A stretch of DNA of 20,278 nucleotides from a virus, in IMG/VR virus record IMGVR_UViG_3300022905_000587, positions 1 through 20,278 of that record; one strand, given 5' to 3'. This document shows, piece by piece, positions 14,735 to 19,729 of this stretch. The notes under the pieces are model-generated. The model was not told the origin of the DNA and did no database searches. It saw only the letters and a program-made list of their open reading frames with translations. Positions within the stretch are counted from its first letter, which is position 1; every line of letters starts with the position of its first letter. A program made the translations under genes and the position numbers.

Positions 14735-15362
14735 GTTATTCATCACTGGTTGTGATTTTAAAACCGAGTGGATGTTACCTTGGTTCGTAGAGAATTTTAA
14801 GAAACATAATCCGACTGCCGAACTCGTGATTTATGATTTCGGTATGGAAAGTGGTCTATACCCTGAGTTGAGAAAATCACTAAGAGGTAATCAGGACCGA
14901 GGTTGGTTTAAGAAACCTGCTAGTATGCTCAACGCATTATCACTGGCAGATAAAGTCTGTTGGTTGGATACCGATTGTGAAGTTCTGGGTAACCTGGATG
15001 GTATCTGGGACCACGTAGAGAATGGTAAACTTACGATGGCCGAAGATATGCCATGGTCAACACGATCACAAGAGAAATGGCATAATAGTGGTGTCGTAGC
15101 ATTTGAAAGTTCACCCAACCCACCAATCCTAAAAATATGGGCAGAAGCAGTAGCGGCAAATCCAATTCGTGGTGATCAAGAAGTTCTACATCTATTAGTA
15201 AATGACCCATTGAAGCAATTGATACATATTAACGATCTGCCAAGAAATTATAATGTACTTCGGTTGGATCACTTAGATAAAACTGTGCCAAAAGATCCAA
15301 AAATTTTACATTGGACTGGCCAAAAAGGTAAAGATCATATTAGGAGTTTGATGAATGTCTAG
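14721..15362 (+). CDS. GT-A fold glycosyltransferase, GT8-like, 213 aa
   Basis: Begins KLSKLFITGCDFKTEWMLPWFVENFKKH, the usual first strand and helix of glycosyltransferases that act on activated sugars, and has Asp83-Thr-Asp85 in KVCWLDTDCEVLG. KWHNSGVVAFESS (about 118-130) contains a clear NSG loop, RGDQEVLHLLV the late DQ motif, and ILHWTGQKGKDH the C-terminal H-x3-G-x2-K segment typical of GT8 enzymes. This is the most canonical of the set. It overlaps the upstream gene by 14 bases and the downstream gene by 8. No export signal. Sugar donor not predictable. Confidence 0.84.
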   Translation: MKLSKLFITGCDFKTEWMLPWFVENFKKHNPTAELVIYDFGMESGLYPELRKSLRGNQDRGWFKKPASMLNALSLADKVCWLDTDCEVLGNLDGIWDHVENGKLTMAEDMPWSTRSQEKWHNSGVVAFESSPNPPILKIWAEAVAANPIRGDQEVLHLLVNDPLKQLIHINDLPRNYNVLRLDHLDKTVPKDPKILHWTGQKGKDHIRSLMNV

Positions 15363-15963
15363 AGTTGTCCATGTGATTGGCAATGGTGATAGTGCAGACC
15401 TGTATAACAAAGAAGAACGTAAAGGTCTTAAGTTAACATGTAACCTACCTCCATTTCCTGTACCCAATGTCTATGCAAGTTGCATTGTGGATTTTAAAAT
15501 GATGAAAGCAATCACTGAAGGTGTGATTGATGTTCCTGGTGAGTGGGTGTTGGGATACCGTCCAAAGATTTGGATGGAAAAACATCCGACATTTTTTATG
15601 CAAAGAGCTCAACAGATTAAAGAATTCTTTACAGAAAAACCAAAATACGTTGCCAATTATACTGATTTTAATTGCGGTCATATGGCGGTTTATTATGCAA
15701 TTAAAAAGTTTAATCCAACTGAAATTAATATTTACGGTTTTGATTCCATATTTGATATGAATCTAAGAAGTACATCTGATTTCTTTATGATATCAGATAG
15801 ACAAGCCAATAATAATGTTAGATTAAATGGTAATTGGAGACCAATTTGGCATAAGTTATTTAATGAATTTAATTCAGTTAATTTTAGATTACACCATTTT
15901 CATAATCAAATTAAATTCGAAGTTGGTAATAATGTTGAAGTTATTACTTATGGCAAAAAGTAA
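15355..15963 (+). CDS. GNG-S motif protein, possible glycan enzyme, 202 aa
   Basis: The opening VVHVIGNGDSADLY with the later LTCNLPPFP, an aspartate-containing SCIVDFKMM and INIYGFDSIFD has the outline of Rossmann-like proteins of the DUF115/sialyltransferase-like kind, in which the first glycine-rich loop is GNG-S and a CN follows after the second strand. I cannot assign it to a family with certainty. FNCGHMAVYYAIKKF is a likely helix packing on that core. It is the last gene of the sugar block, so transfer or processing of a sugar is the natural guess. Its TAA stop forms one edge of the palindrome at 15961-15976, and a class II promoter follows. Confidence 0.72.
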   Translation: MSRVVHVIGNGDSADLYNKEERKGLKLTCNLPPFPVPNVYASCIVDFKMMKAITEGVIDVPGEWVLGYRPKIWMEKHPTFFMQRAQQIKEFFTEKPKYVANYTDFNCGHMAVYYAIKKFNPTEINIYGFDSIFDMNLRSTSDFFMISDRQANNNVRLNGNWRPIWHKLFNEFNSVNFRLHHFHNQIKFEVGNNVEVITYGKK

Positions 15964-16001
15964 TACCTAGGTATTATACTCAATCTTATACGAAAGTATT
16001 A
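15961..16001 (+). promoter_or_regulatory. Two 16-bp dyads (candidate operator) upstream of class II promoter
   Basis: Site A at 15961-15976 is a perfect palindrome, TAATAC-CTAG-GTATTA, and includes the preceding stop codon. Site B at 15986-16001 is TTATAC-GAAA-GTATTA. Both have the form TWATAC-N4-GTATWA, with centres 25 bp apart, and site B ends directly against the -35 box at 16002. The arrangement suggests dimer binding sites for a regulator on one face of the DNA. Neither is a terminator: there is no loop of normal size in A and no T-run after either. Confidence 0.55.
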
Positions 16002-16006
16002 TGTAC
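15982..16006 (+). repeat. 25-base direct repeat, copy 1
   Basis: Identical over 25 bases to 17156-17180 (copy 2). In both copies it ends in ATGTAC, 17 bases before TATAAT. A partial inverted copy, 19 of 25 bases matching, lies at 16801-16825. Confidence 0.9.
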
Positions 16007-16029
16007 ATCTAGGTTGGTCATGATATAAT
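16002..16029 (+). promoter_or_regulatory. Class II extended -10 promoter, cassette 1
   Basis: TGTACA at 16002-16007, spacer of 16, TATAAT at 16024-16029 preceded by TGA. The -35 box is poor for sigma70, while the -10 is perfect and extended. It drives the metallopeptidase gene through a leader (CCATACCAACCAAACAAGGA, 16034-16053) that is repeated in two other cassettes. Confidence 0.8.
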
Positions 16030-16060
16030 AGATCCATACCAACCAAACAAGGACGTACAT

Positions 16061-16522
16061 ATGAATATCATCGCAATCCGTGGCGGCCGTAAGACTCAAC
16101 GTAAGCTTGTCAAGGATGCCATAGAGTTTAGCCTTGACAAGTTACTACCACGGACTACCTCTCTCGACATAGAGGTTCGTCTGAATCGTCATATAGAGGG
16201 TGCAGAGGGTTTCTGCATGTCTGAGGACCATAAGACCTTCGATTTGGAATTGGACCCACGTATGTGCGATAAGGAATTGGTCCTTACCGTTATGCATGAA
16301 ATGGTCCATGTCCGTCAATACTTCAAACGTCAGCTACGTGATGTGGCTTTTGGTAACGTAAAGACCTGGCTCGGCAAAATGTATTGCGAGGATAAGATCG
16401 GCTACTTCAAATTGCCTTGGGAAAAAGAGGCATTCAAATTGCAAGAGGTTCTGTTCAAACAGTTCTCTAAACCTCAGCCAGTAGCCAAACGTAAGACAAT
16501 CAAAACTCTGTATACATTATGA
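16061..16522 (+). CDS. HExxH zinc metallopeptidase, SprT-like, 153 aa
   Basis: Predicted zinc protease or protease-like protein. The motif VMHEMVHVRQY has His79-Glu80-x2-His83, and PWEKEA at 119-124 supplies the probable third ligand glutamate (Glu121 or Glu123), an arrangement seen in small phage metallopeptidases. There is no signal peptide, so it should act in the host cytoplasm; the basic C-terminus (KPQPVAKRKTIK) may be a tail. AAGGA at 16049-16053 precedes the ATG, within the shared leader. It is the first gene behind promoter cassette 1, and its stop overlaps the next gene by ATGA. A target host or phage protein cannot be guessed from sequence. Confidence 0.83.
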   Translation: MNIIAIRGGRKTQRKLVKDAIEFSLDKLLPRTTSLDIEVRLNRHIEGAEGFCMSEDHKTFDLELDPRMCDKELVLTVMHEMVHVRQYFKRQLRDVAFGNVKTWLGKMYCEDKIGYFKLPWEKEAFKLQEVLFKQFSKPQPVAKRKTIKTLYTL

Positions 16523-16767
16523 AACGACAAGTGAATGTGCATTTTCTACGGAAAATGGCTAGTGATGAGCTTATTGACACAGTTTTCTTTTGCACTGGAC
16601 ATCCAGTAGCCAAGACTCGGACTCCTGCTCACACGGAATTGGCGGCCGGTCCTATTGTTGTTAAAATCAAAAGCACTCGGTCTATAAATATTAATGGCGA
16701 TCATTGTGTCTCAGTACCAGAGGCAAAGTACGTCATTGCTCAACTCTGCGGACTGAACCCAGCTTAA
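16519..16767 (+). CDS. Unknown small protein, 82 aa
   Basis: Not recognised. The N-terminal part is basic (KRQVNVHFLRKMASDELIDTVFF), then come two short beta-like stretches (GPIVVKIKSTRSININGDHCVSV) and a final helix. Three cysteines (25, 63, 76) are not in a metal-binding pattern. Its ATG overlaps the metallopeptidase stop (ATGA), so the two are translated together. Four bases after its stop begins a perfect 14-bp inverted repeat. Confidence 0.7.
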   Translation: MKRQVNVHFLRKMASDELIDTVFFCTGHPVAKTRTPAHTELAAGPIVVKIKSTRSININGDHCVSVPEAKYVIAQLCGLNPA

Positions 16768-16771
16768 AACT

Positions 16772-16814
16772 TTAGTATTACATTTTCTGGGATGAAAAAG
16801 AAATGTAATACTAA
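16772..16814 (+). repeat. Perfect 14-bp inverted repeat with 15-base loop
   Basis: Arms TTAGTATTACATTT (16772-16785) and its exact complement (16801-16814). In RNA it would form a strong hairpin four bases after a stop codon. No T-run follows, so it is not a standard intrinsic terminator; it may protect or process the 3' end, or be a DNA site, since the right arm contains the TAATAC half of dyad C. Confidence 0.8.
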
Positions 16815-16821
16815 CGTATAA
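16806..16821 (+). promoter_or_regulatory. 16-bp dyad C (candidate operator)
   Basis: TAATAC-TAAC-GTATAA, the same half-sites and spacing as the dyads at 15961, 15986 and 17160. It is in inverted orientation within the partial copy of the 25-base repeat and sits 28 bases before the -35 box, further than in the other two cassettes. Confidence 0.5.
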
Positions 16822-16849
16822 GATTGCGCAAATGAATACTTTTGATATA

Positions 16850-16877
16850 TGTACAACCCTAGTGAGCTTGGTATAAT
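16850..16877 (+). promoter_or_regulatory. Class II extended -10 promoter, cassette 2
   Basis: TGTACA at 16850-16855, spacer of 16, TATAAT at 16872-16877 preceded by TGG, then the shared leader CCATACCAACCAACAAGGA at 16882-16900, one A shorter than in cassettes 1 and 3. Drives the 81-residue gene. Confidence 0.82.
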
Positions 16878-16909
16878 AGAACCATACCAACCAACAAGGA
16901 GTGTTTCAA

Positions 16910-17155
16910 ATGGAAAAAATCACATACACCAGTCCAGTTTTCAAGAATTCATTGGGCGAAGCCCGGCGATTCCTCATCCCACTCAATGCCCTGGAGACTT
17001 ATGCTAAACGTGACGCTGCTCTGCTCAAAATGATTGCCTTGGGTGGTATCCATGCCAAACCTACTTCAGAATTTATGAAGATTCGTAGTAAAATGTTATC
17101 AGCCAAGCGTAAGATTGAACGTCAAGGTTGGTTCAGTGAACTGGTGGCAGGTTAA
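16910..17155 (+). CDS. Small basic protein, 81 aa
   Basis: Unknown family. It is rich in lysine and arginine, mostly helical by eye (LIPLNALETYAKRDAALLKMIAL; FMKIRSKMLSAKRKIERQGWFSEL), and has no cysteine or membrane segment, so a nucleic-acid- or protein-binding role is plausible. AAGGAG at 16896-16901 is eight bases before the ATG at 16910; a GTG at 16901 is in frame but falls in that site, so ATG is chosen. It is the only gene between cassette 2 and cassette 3, which points to independent control of this gene. Confidence 0.75.
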   Translation: MEKITYTSPVFKNSLGEARRFLIPLNALETYAKRDAALLKMIALGGIHAKPTSEFMKIRSKMLSAKRKIERQGWFSELVAG

Positions 17156-17180
17156 AATCTTATACGAAAGTATTATGTAC
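17156..17180 (+). repeat. 25-base direct repeat, copy 2
   Basis: Exact copy of 15982-16006. It begins in the TAA stop of the upstream gene and contains dyad D. Confidence 0.9.
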
Positions 17181-17203
17181 TTTTTCTATGGACGTGGTAT
17201 AAT
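17160..17203 (+). promoter_or_regulatory. Class II promoter, cassette 3, with dyad D
   Basis: Dyad D, TTATAC-GAAA-GTATTA, at 17160-17175 abuts TGTACT at 17176-17181; a spacer of 16 leads to TATAAT at 17198-17203 preceded by TGG. The leader CCATACCAACCAAACAAGGA follows at 17208-17227. It drives the small genes from 17237. Confidence 0.8.
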
Positions 17204-17236
17204 TGTACCATACCAACCAAACAAGGAGTGATTAAG

Positions 17237-17383
17237 ATGTATGAAGTAACCATTGATAAAACCAAAACATATATTGTTCGGTCTCACAATGCAATCAATA
17301 AGCTAATGGAAATTTTCAAAGGCTGTGAGATTGATGTAAAGCCAATCAATTCTGTTGAAGTTAACACTACTATGGAGCAATAA
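17237..17383 (+). CDS. Small unknown protein, 48 aa
   Basis: Starts MYEVTIDKTKTYIVRSHNAI and reads as two beta strands, a helix (NAINKLMEIFKG) and a final strand (INSVEVNT), a plausible compact beta-alpha-beta domain. AAGGAG at 17223-17228 (part of the shared leader) precedes the ATG. It is the first gene behind cassette 3 and is separated by one base from the next start. Not recognised; too short for a secure family call. Confidence 0.68.
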   Translation: MYEVTIDKTKTYIVRSHNAINKLMEIFKGCEIDVKPINSVEVNTTMEQ

Positions 17384-17384
17384 A

Positions 17385-17564
17385 ATGGATTACACGCTTT
17401 CACGTTCAACCACTTGTGAACTTATTGAAATGGCTGAAGAAGGACGTATCAGCTGGGAAAGCCTGGCCAGGGACATGCTGAGCTGGTTATCAGAAGGTGA
17501 AGTCCACCAGATGGCCGAGCACAATGGATATATCGTCTATGATGACGACGAAGATGAGGAGTAA
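17385..17564 (+). CDS. Small acidic protein, 59 aa
   Basis: Not recognised. Predicted helical N-terminal two thirds (TCELIEMAEEGRISWESLARDMLSWLSEGEVHQMAEHNG) and a highly acidic tail (DDDEDEE). The ATG at 17385 has GGAG at 17374-17377; an upstream in-frame TTG at 17355 would overlap the previous gene by 29 bases and is not preferred. An acidic helical protein made early could act as a DNA mimic or inhibitor, but nothing in the sequence shows this. Confidence 0.72.
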   Translation: MDYTLSRSTTCELIEMAEEGRISWESLARDMLSWLSEGEVHQMAEHNGYIVYDDDEDEE

Positions 17565-17569
17565 TAATC

Positions 17570-17800
17570 ATGACTGAAATTCACACACCTACCCCTACTC
17601 GTGCATACTCTGGCAAAATTGGTTGCATGTGTGGTTGTCTTGGCAAGTATACTGAGGATCCAGTAGAAATGGCTAAAGCTCTTAAGCGTGTGCTTAAGAA
17701 TCCTAATACAAAATATGATGCCACCGCAAAATGTTTTTACTACATGACAAAGACCCGCAATAATGTTGTATATGTTGGAAACACTAAGGGAGAACTATAA
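17570..17800 (+). CDS. Cysteine-containing small protein, 76 aa
   Basis: Unknown family. Notable is the cluster CMCGC (Cys19, 21, 23) followed by Cys55, which could bind a metal, then KALKRVLKNPNTKYDATAKCFYYM and a C-terminal beta segment (NNVVYVGNTKG). GAGGAG at 17555-17560, in the end of the upstream gene, gives a good ribosome binding site. Its last base is shared with the next start (TAATG). Confidence 0.72.
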   Translation: MTEIHTPTPTRAYSGKIGCMCGCLGKYTEDPVEMAKALKRVLKNPNTKYDATAKCFYYMTKTRNNVVYVGNTKGEL

Positions 17801-17973
17801 TGAGTAAAATGAAAGAAGTTTATGTAATGGTCAATGAACTATTGGCCGAAATTGAAGATGGCGCAATTGATATGGATCAAGCCTATGAAGATATGTTGGC
17901 AGTTTATCCAATGTTTTCATTAAAACAGATTGAATTTATCTTTAATGAGATCATGGAAACTGACCGTGTATAA
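17800..17973 (+). CDS. Small acidic helical protein, 57 aa
   Basis: Sequence opens MSKMKEVYVMVNELLAEIEDG and continues in amphipathic helical fashion (IDMDQAYEDMLAVYPMFSLKQIEFIFNEIM). No cysteine. AAGGGAG at about 17786-17792 supports translation from the ATG at 17800, which shares one base with the upstream stop. The next gene starts inside it by 29 bases. Not recognised. Confidence 0.7.
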   Translation: MSKMKEVYVMVNELLAEIEDGAIDMDQAYEDMLAVYPMFSLKQIEFIFNEIMETDRV

Positions 17974-18256
17974 TACTGTTTATGGAGTATTTCAGTGGAT
18001 TAGGGCCGATTGGGCAAGTCATCCAATTCGTTTTATTGTTGAGCTTATCGCTTGGGCTATTAGTATTGGGTGCTCGGTTGCTATGGCAGTTACTGCTCCT
18101 AATCCTCCACTTCTTTACATGTATCCTATATGGATTACTGGTTGCGTTCTGTATGGTTGGTCTGCTTATACTCGTAGGAGTTTTGGTATGATTGCAAACT
18201 ACGCCTTGTTGGTTGGTATTGACCTGGTGGGTTTCATTCGTATCTTAATGCTGTAA
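17945..18256 (+). CDS. Small membrane protein with three helices, 103 aa
   Basis: Three hydrophobic segments: about residues 28-49 (IRFIVELIAWAISIGCSVAMAV), 56-75 (LLYMYPIWITGCVLYGWSAY) and 79-101 (FGMIANYALLVGIDLVGFIRIL). The motif HPIRFIVELIAWAISIGCS with APNPPL resembles a protein I recall from cyanophages and related aquatic phages, function unknown, which is why this frame is preferred over the overlapping hydrophobic frame at 17982-18191. The ATG at 17945 lacks a clear ribosome binding site and may depend on coupling to the upstream gene; GTG 17966 is a less likely start. Likely sits in the host inner membrane. Confidence 0.76.
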   Translation: MRSWKLTVYNTVYGVFQWIRADWASHPIRFIVELIAWAISIGCSVAMAVTAPNPPLLYMYPIWITGCVLYGWSAYTRRSFGMIANYALLVGIDLVGFIRILML

Positions 18257-18260
18257 AGTA

Positions 18261-18289
18261 TTTACAGACCAACCAGAACGTGTTATAAT
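18261..18289 (+). promoter_or_regulatory. Class I extended -10 promoter for dsbA-like gene
   Basis: TTTACA at 18261-18266, spacer of 17, TATAAT at 18284-18289 preceded by TGT. The -35 box forms the right half of a short inverted repeat (TGTAAA-GTA-TTTACA, 18252-18266) that includes the upstream stop codon. Confidence 0.87.
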
Positions 18290-18320
18290 ATAAACTTGAA
18301 TTTAATGAAGGACCTATATA

Positions 18321-18587
18321 ATGTTAAGCAATCCAGCTGACCGTAAAAAACTTCTTGACTGTGTCAAGGAACTCTCTGACTCAATGCTACGTGCCGAGGC
18401 AGAGAAGAGCCTACAGAAAGAAGCCATTAGTGATATTGCAGAGGAATTGGATATTCCTAAAAAATATATTGCCAAGGTTGCTGCAATTTACCATAAGCAG
18501 AATTACAGTCAAGTTCAGACCGAACTAGATGATATTAACACCCTATATGAAGCGATCACCGCTCCCGTACATGTCGGACAGATTTGA
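18321..18587 (+). CDS. dsbA: T4 DsbA-like late-transcription DNA-binding protein, 88 aa
   Basis: T4 DsbA (89 residues) is a double-stranded DNA-binding protein that aids late transcription. This protein matches it in length, in having a basic helical N-terminal half with AISDIAEELDIPKKYIAKVAAIYHKQN (conserved YHKxN at 57-61), and in the following acidic helix ELDDINTLYEAI (68-79), like the TEEVVELYDTVF end of T4 DsbA. It is likely a helix-turn-helix-like dimer. GAAGGA before the ATG is the ribosome binding site. It heads a transcript and its 3' end overlaps the next gene by 17 bases. The family call rests on pattern recognition and length. Confidence 0.75.
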   Translation: MLSNPADRKKLLDCVKELSDSMLRAEAEKSLQKEAISDIAEELDIPKKYIAKVAAIYHKQNYSQVQTELDDINTLYEAITAPVHVGQI

Positions 18588-18759
18588 TTTAGAACAACAG
18601 ATTATCCAATGCTGGGGTATTACAGATGATCTTTGTATGCTTGAGGAAATGAATGCATCACTTGGTGATTTTGTAAGTCTTGCTAGTGTCTATGATTACA
18701 AATTTAAAAAGCTTTGGAAAATCTTTGAAGAAATGACGGCGAACAAAACAATTACCTGA
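18571..18759 (+). CDS. Conserved small phage protein ending inside a tRNA gene, 62 aa
   Basis: MSDRFDLEQQIIQCWGITDDLCMLEE resembles a short protein I recall as widely conserved in T4-like phages of aquatic bacteria, following dsbA-type genes; function unknown. It is acidic and helical (LEQQIIQCW; YDYKFKKLWKIFEEM). I take the ATG at 18571, which gives the family-like N-terminus, over in-frame ATGs at 18529 and 18547 that would lie deeper in dsbA. Its TGA stop (18757-18759) forms bases 2-4 of the following tRNA-Arg, so the two overlap by four bases. Confidence 0.8.
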   Translation: MSDRFDLEQQIIQCWGITDDLCMLEEMNASLGDFVSLASVYDYKFKKLWKIFEEMTANKTIT

Positions 18760-18832
18760 CCATAGCTCAGACGGATAGAGCAACAGCCTTCTAAGCTGTG
18801 GGTCGCAGGTTCGAATCCTGCTGGTCAGGCCA
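18756..18832 (+). tRNA. tRNA-Arg (anticodon TCT), reads AGA
   Basis: Complete cloverleaf: acceptor CTGACCA/TGGTCAG, T8 A9, D-stem GCTC/GAGC with A20, anticodon stem ACAGC/GCTGT with loop CTTCTAA, variable GGGTC, T-arm GCAGG-TTCGAAT-CCTGC, discriminator G and encoded CCA (18830-18832). A20 is an arginine identity base. AGA codons are frequent in the AT-rich phage genes. Overlaps the preceding CDS by four bases. Confidence 0.95.
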
Positions 18833-18853
18833 AACTATATTAAAGGAAATATT

Positions 18854-19390
18854 ATGAGTTATATGCAATTTATTCCAGATTCAACATTTTATATGCGTGA
18901 ACGTGATGATACCATTGGTGGTGATAATCCATTCAAGTGGGTATTGAAAACCGCTAAGGATATTTTCCTTAACAAACGCAGTGTTGTATTCTCTCTACCT
19001 GGTGCATTTACACCTACATGCTCAACATTCCAGGTCCCTGGATATGAGAAGGCATACAATGAGATTCTGAGTCTTGGTGTTGACGAGGTCTATGTTGTCT
19101 CTGTCAACGATGCATTTGTAATGCGTAAATGGTTGATTGATCAATGCGTAGAGAATGTCAAGGCACTGCCTGACGGTAATGGTTCATTTACTTCTGGCAT
19201 GGGTATGCTTGTTGATAAGAGTAACCTAGGCTTTGGTTTACGTTCATGGCGATACTCTATGGTTGTAGGACCTGATTGCACCGTTGAACGTTTATTCGAA
19301 GAACCCGGTAAACGCAGCAACGCACCTGGTGATCCATACAGTGAATCAAGTCCAGAGGTAATGTTGGAATATCTGAAACAGAAAATGTAA
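18854..19390 (+). CDS. Prx5-type peroxiredoxin
   Basis: Thiol peroxidase of the AhpC/TSA fold, closest to the Prx5 group. SLPGAFTPTCSTFQVPGYEK (48-67) holds the peroxidatic Cys56 within the P-x3-T-x2-C motif, VVSVNDAFVMRKW is the Prx5 block after it, and LRSWRYSMVV carries the catalytic Arg133. Other cysteines (97, 147) could resolve the sulfenic acid, or glutaredoxin could do so; the fused glutaredoxin of nrdA is one possible partner. AAAGGA precedes the ATG. Placed between two tRNA genes. Probably a host-derived gene that protects against peroxide during infection; that role is inference. Confidence 0.9.
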   Translation: MSYMQFIPDSTFYMRERDDTIGGDNPFKWVLKTAKDIFLNKRSVVFSLPGAFTPTCSTFQVPGYEKAYNEILSLGVDEVYVVSVNDAFVMRKWLIDQCVENVKALPDGNGSFTSGMGMLVDKSNLGFGLRSWRYSMVVGPDCTVERLFEEPGKRSNAPGDPYSESSPEVMLEYLKQKM

Positions 19391-19448
19391 TACACACGCC
19401 TCGCAGTGTAGGGTGTTGGTTGATTCCCATATATAATATCAACCATAT

Positions 19449-19524
19449 TCCCTGATAGCTCAGTCGGTAGAGCGACGGACTGTTAATCCGCAGGTCCCAG
19501 GTTCGAGCCCTGGTCGGGGAGCCA
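19449..19524 (+). tRNA. tRNA-Asn (anticodon GTT)
   Basis: Acceptor TCCCTGA/TCGGGGA (one G-T pair), T8 A9, D-stem GCTC/GAGC, anticodon loop CTGTTAA, T-arm CCAGG-TTCGAGC-CCTGG, discriminator G, encoded CCA (19522-19524). The anticodon stem ACGGA/TCCGC has an A-C mismatch at its outer pair (27-43). Reads AAC and AAT, the latter very common in these genes. Confidence 0.95.
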
Positions 19525-19540
19525 AATTTAAGGAGTGAAT

Positions 19541-19723
19541 ATGTCAGATGAAGAAACAAAAGCAAAACATTCAAAACGAATTCATAAAACAGAATCACAT
19601 GATCTTTATGAAGAAAAGAATCACATCAAACATAGTCACCACACACATAATCCAAGAAAAATTATAAAAGAAGAAACTATCCAAGAAAAAAGACTGAAGC
19701 AATTAAAGGCTGAGGATATCTAA
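19541..19723 (+). CDS. Lys/His/Glu-rich 60-residue protein between tRNAs
   Basis: Very polar: HSKRIHKTESHDLYEEK, then NHIKHSHHTHNPRK, with nine histidines and no cysteine. No membrane segment, and probably largely disordered or helical. AAGGAG at 19530-19535 is five bases before the ATG at 19541, good support for translation; an in-frame GTG at 19535 overlaps that site. It could bind metal through its histidines. Seven bases separate its end from, and 16 its start from, the flanking tRNAs. Not recognised. Confidence 0.68.
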   Translation: MSDEETKAKHSKRIHKTESHDLYEEKNHIKHSHHTHNPRKIIKEETIQEKRLKQLKAEDI

Positions 19724-19729
19724 AAATTA

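Noticed and set aside
15961-15976. Palindrome after the last sugar gene as a terminator
   Set aside because: Loop of only four bases with CTAG, weak AT stem and no T-run; the matching dyads upstream of other promoters favour a DNA site.
16683-16690. Second TATAAATA as a T4-type late promoter
   Set aside because: It lies in the middle of a coding region far from the next start, and a class II promoter already serves that gene.
17982-18191. Hydrophobic + strand frame (69 codons) with its own ATG
   Set aside because: It is the shifted shadow of the membrane protein at 17945-18256, whose frame has the recognisable HPIRF...AISIGCS and APNPPL motifs and is longer.
19432-19437. TATAAT before tRNA-Asn as a promoter
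   Set aside because: No TGn extension and no acceptable -35 box at 16-18 bases; likely chance in AT-rich DNA.
19257-19598. Antisense frame of 113 codons across the peroxiredoxin end and tRNA-Asn
   Set aside because: It runs through a tRNA gene on the opposite strand; part of its sequence is the reverse translation of that tRNA, a well-known source of false proteins.
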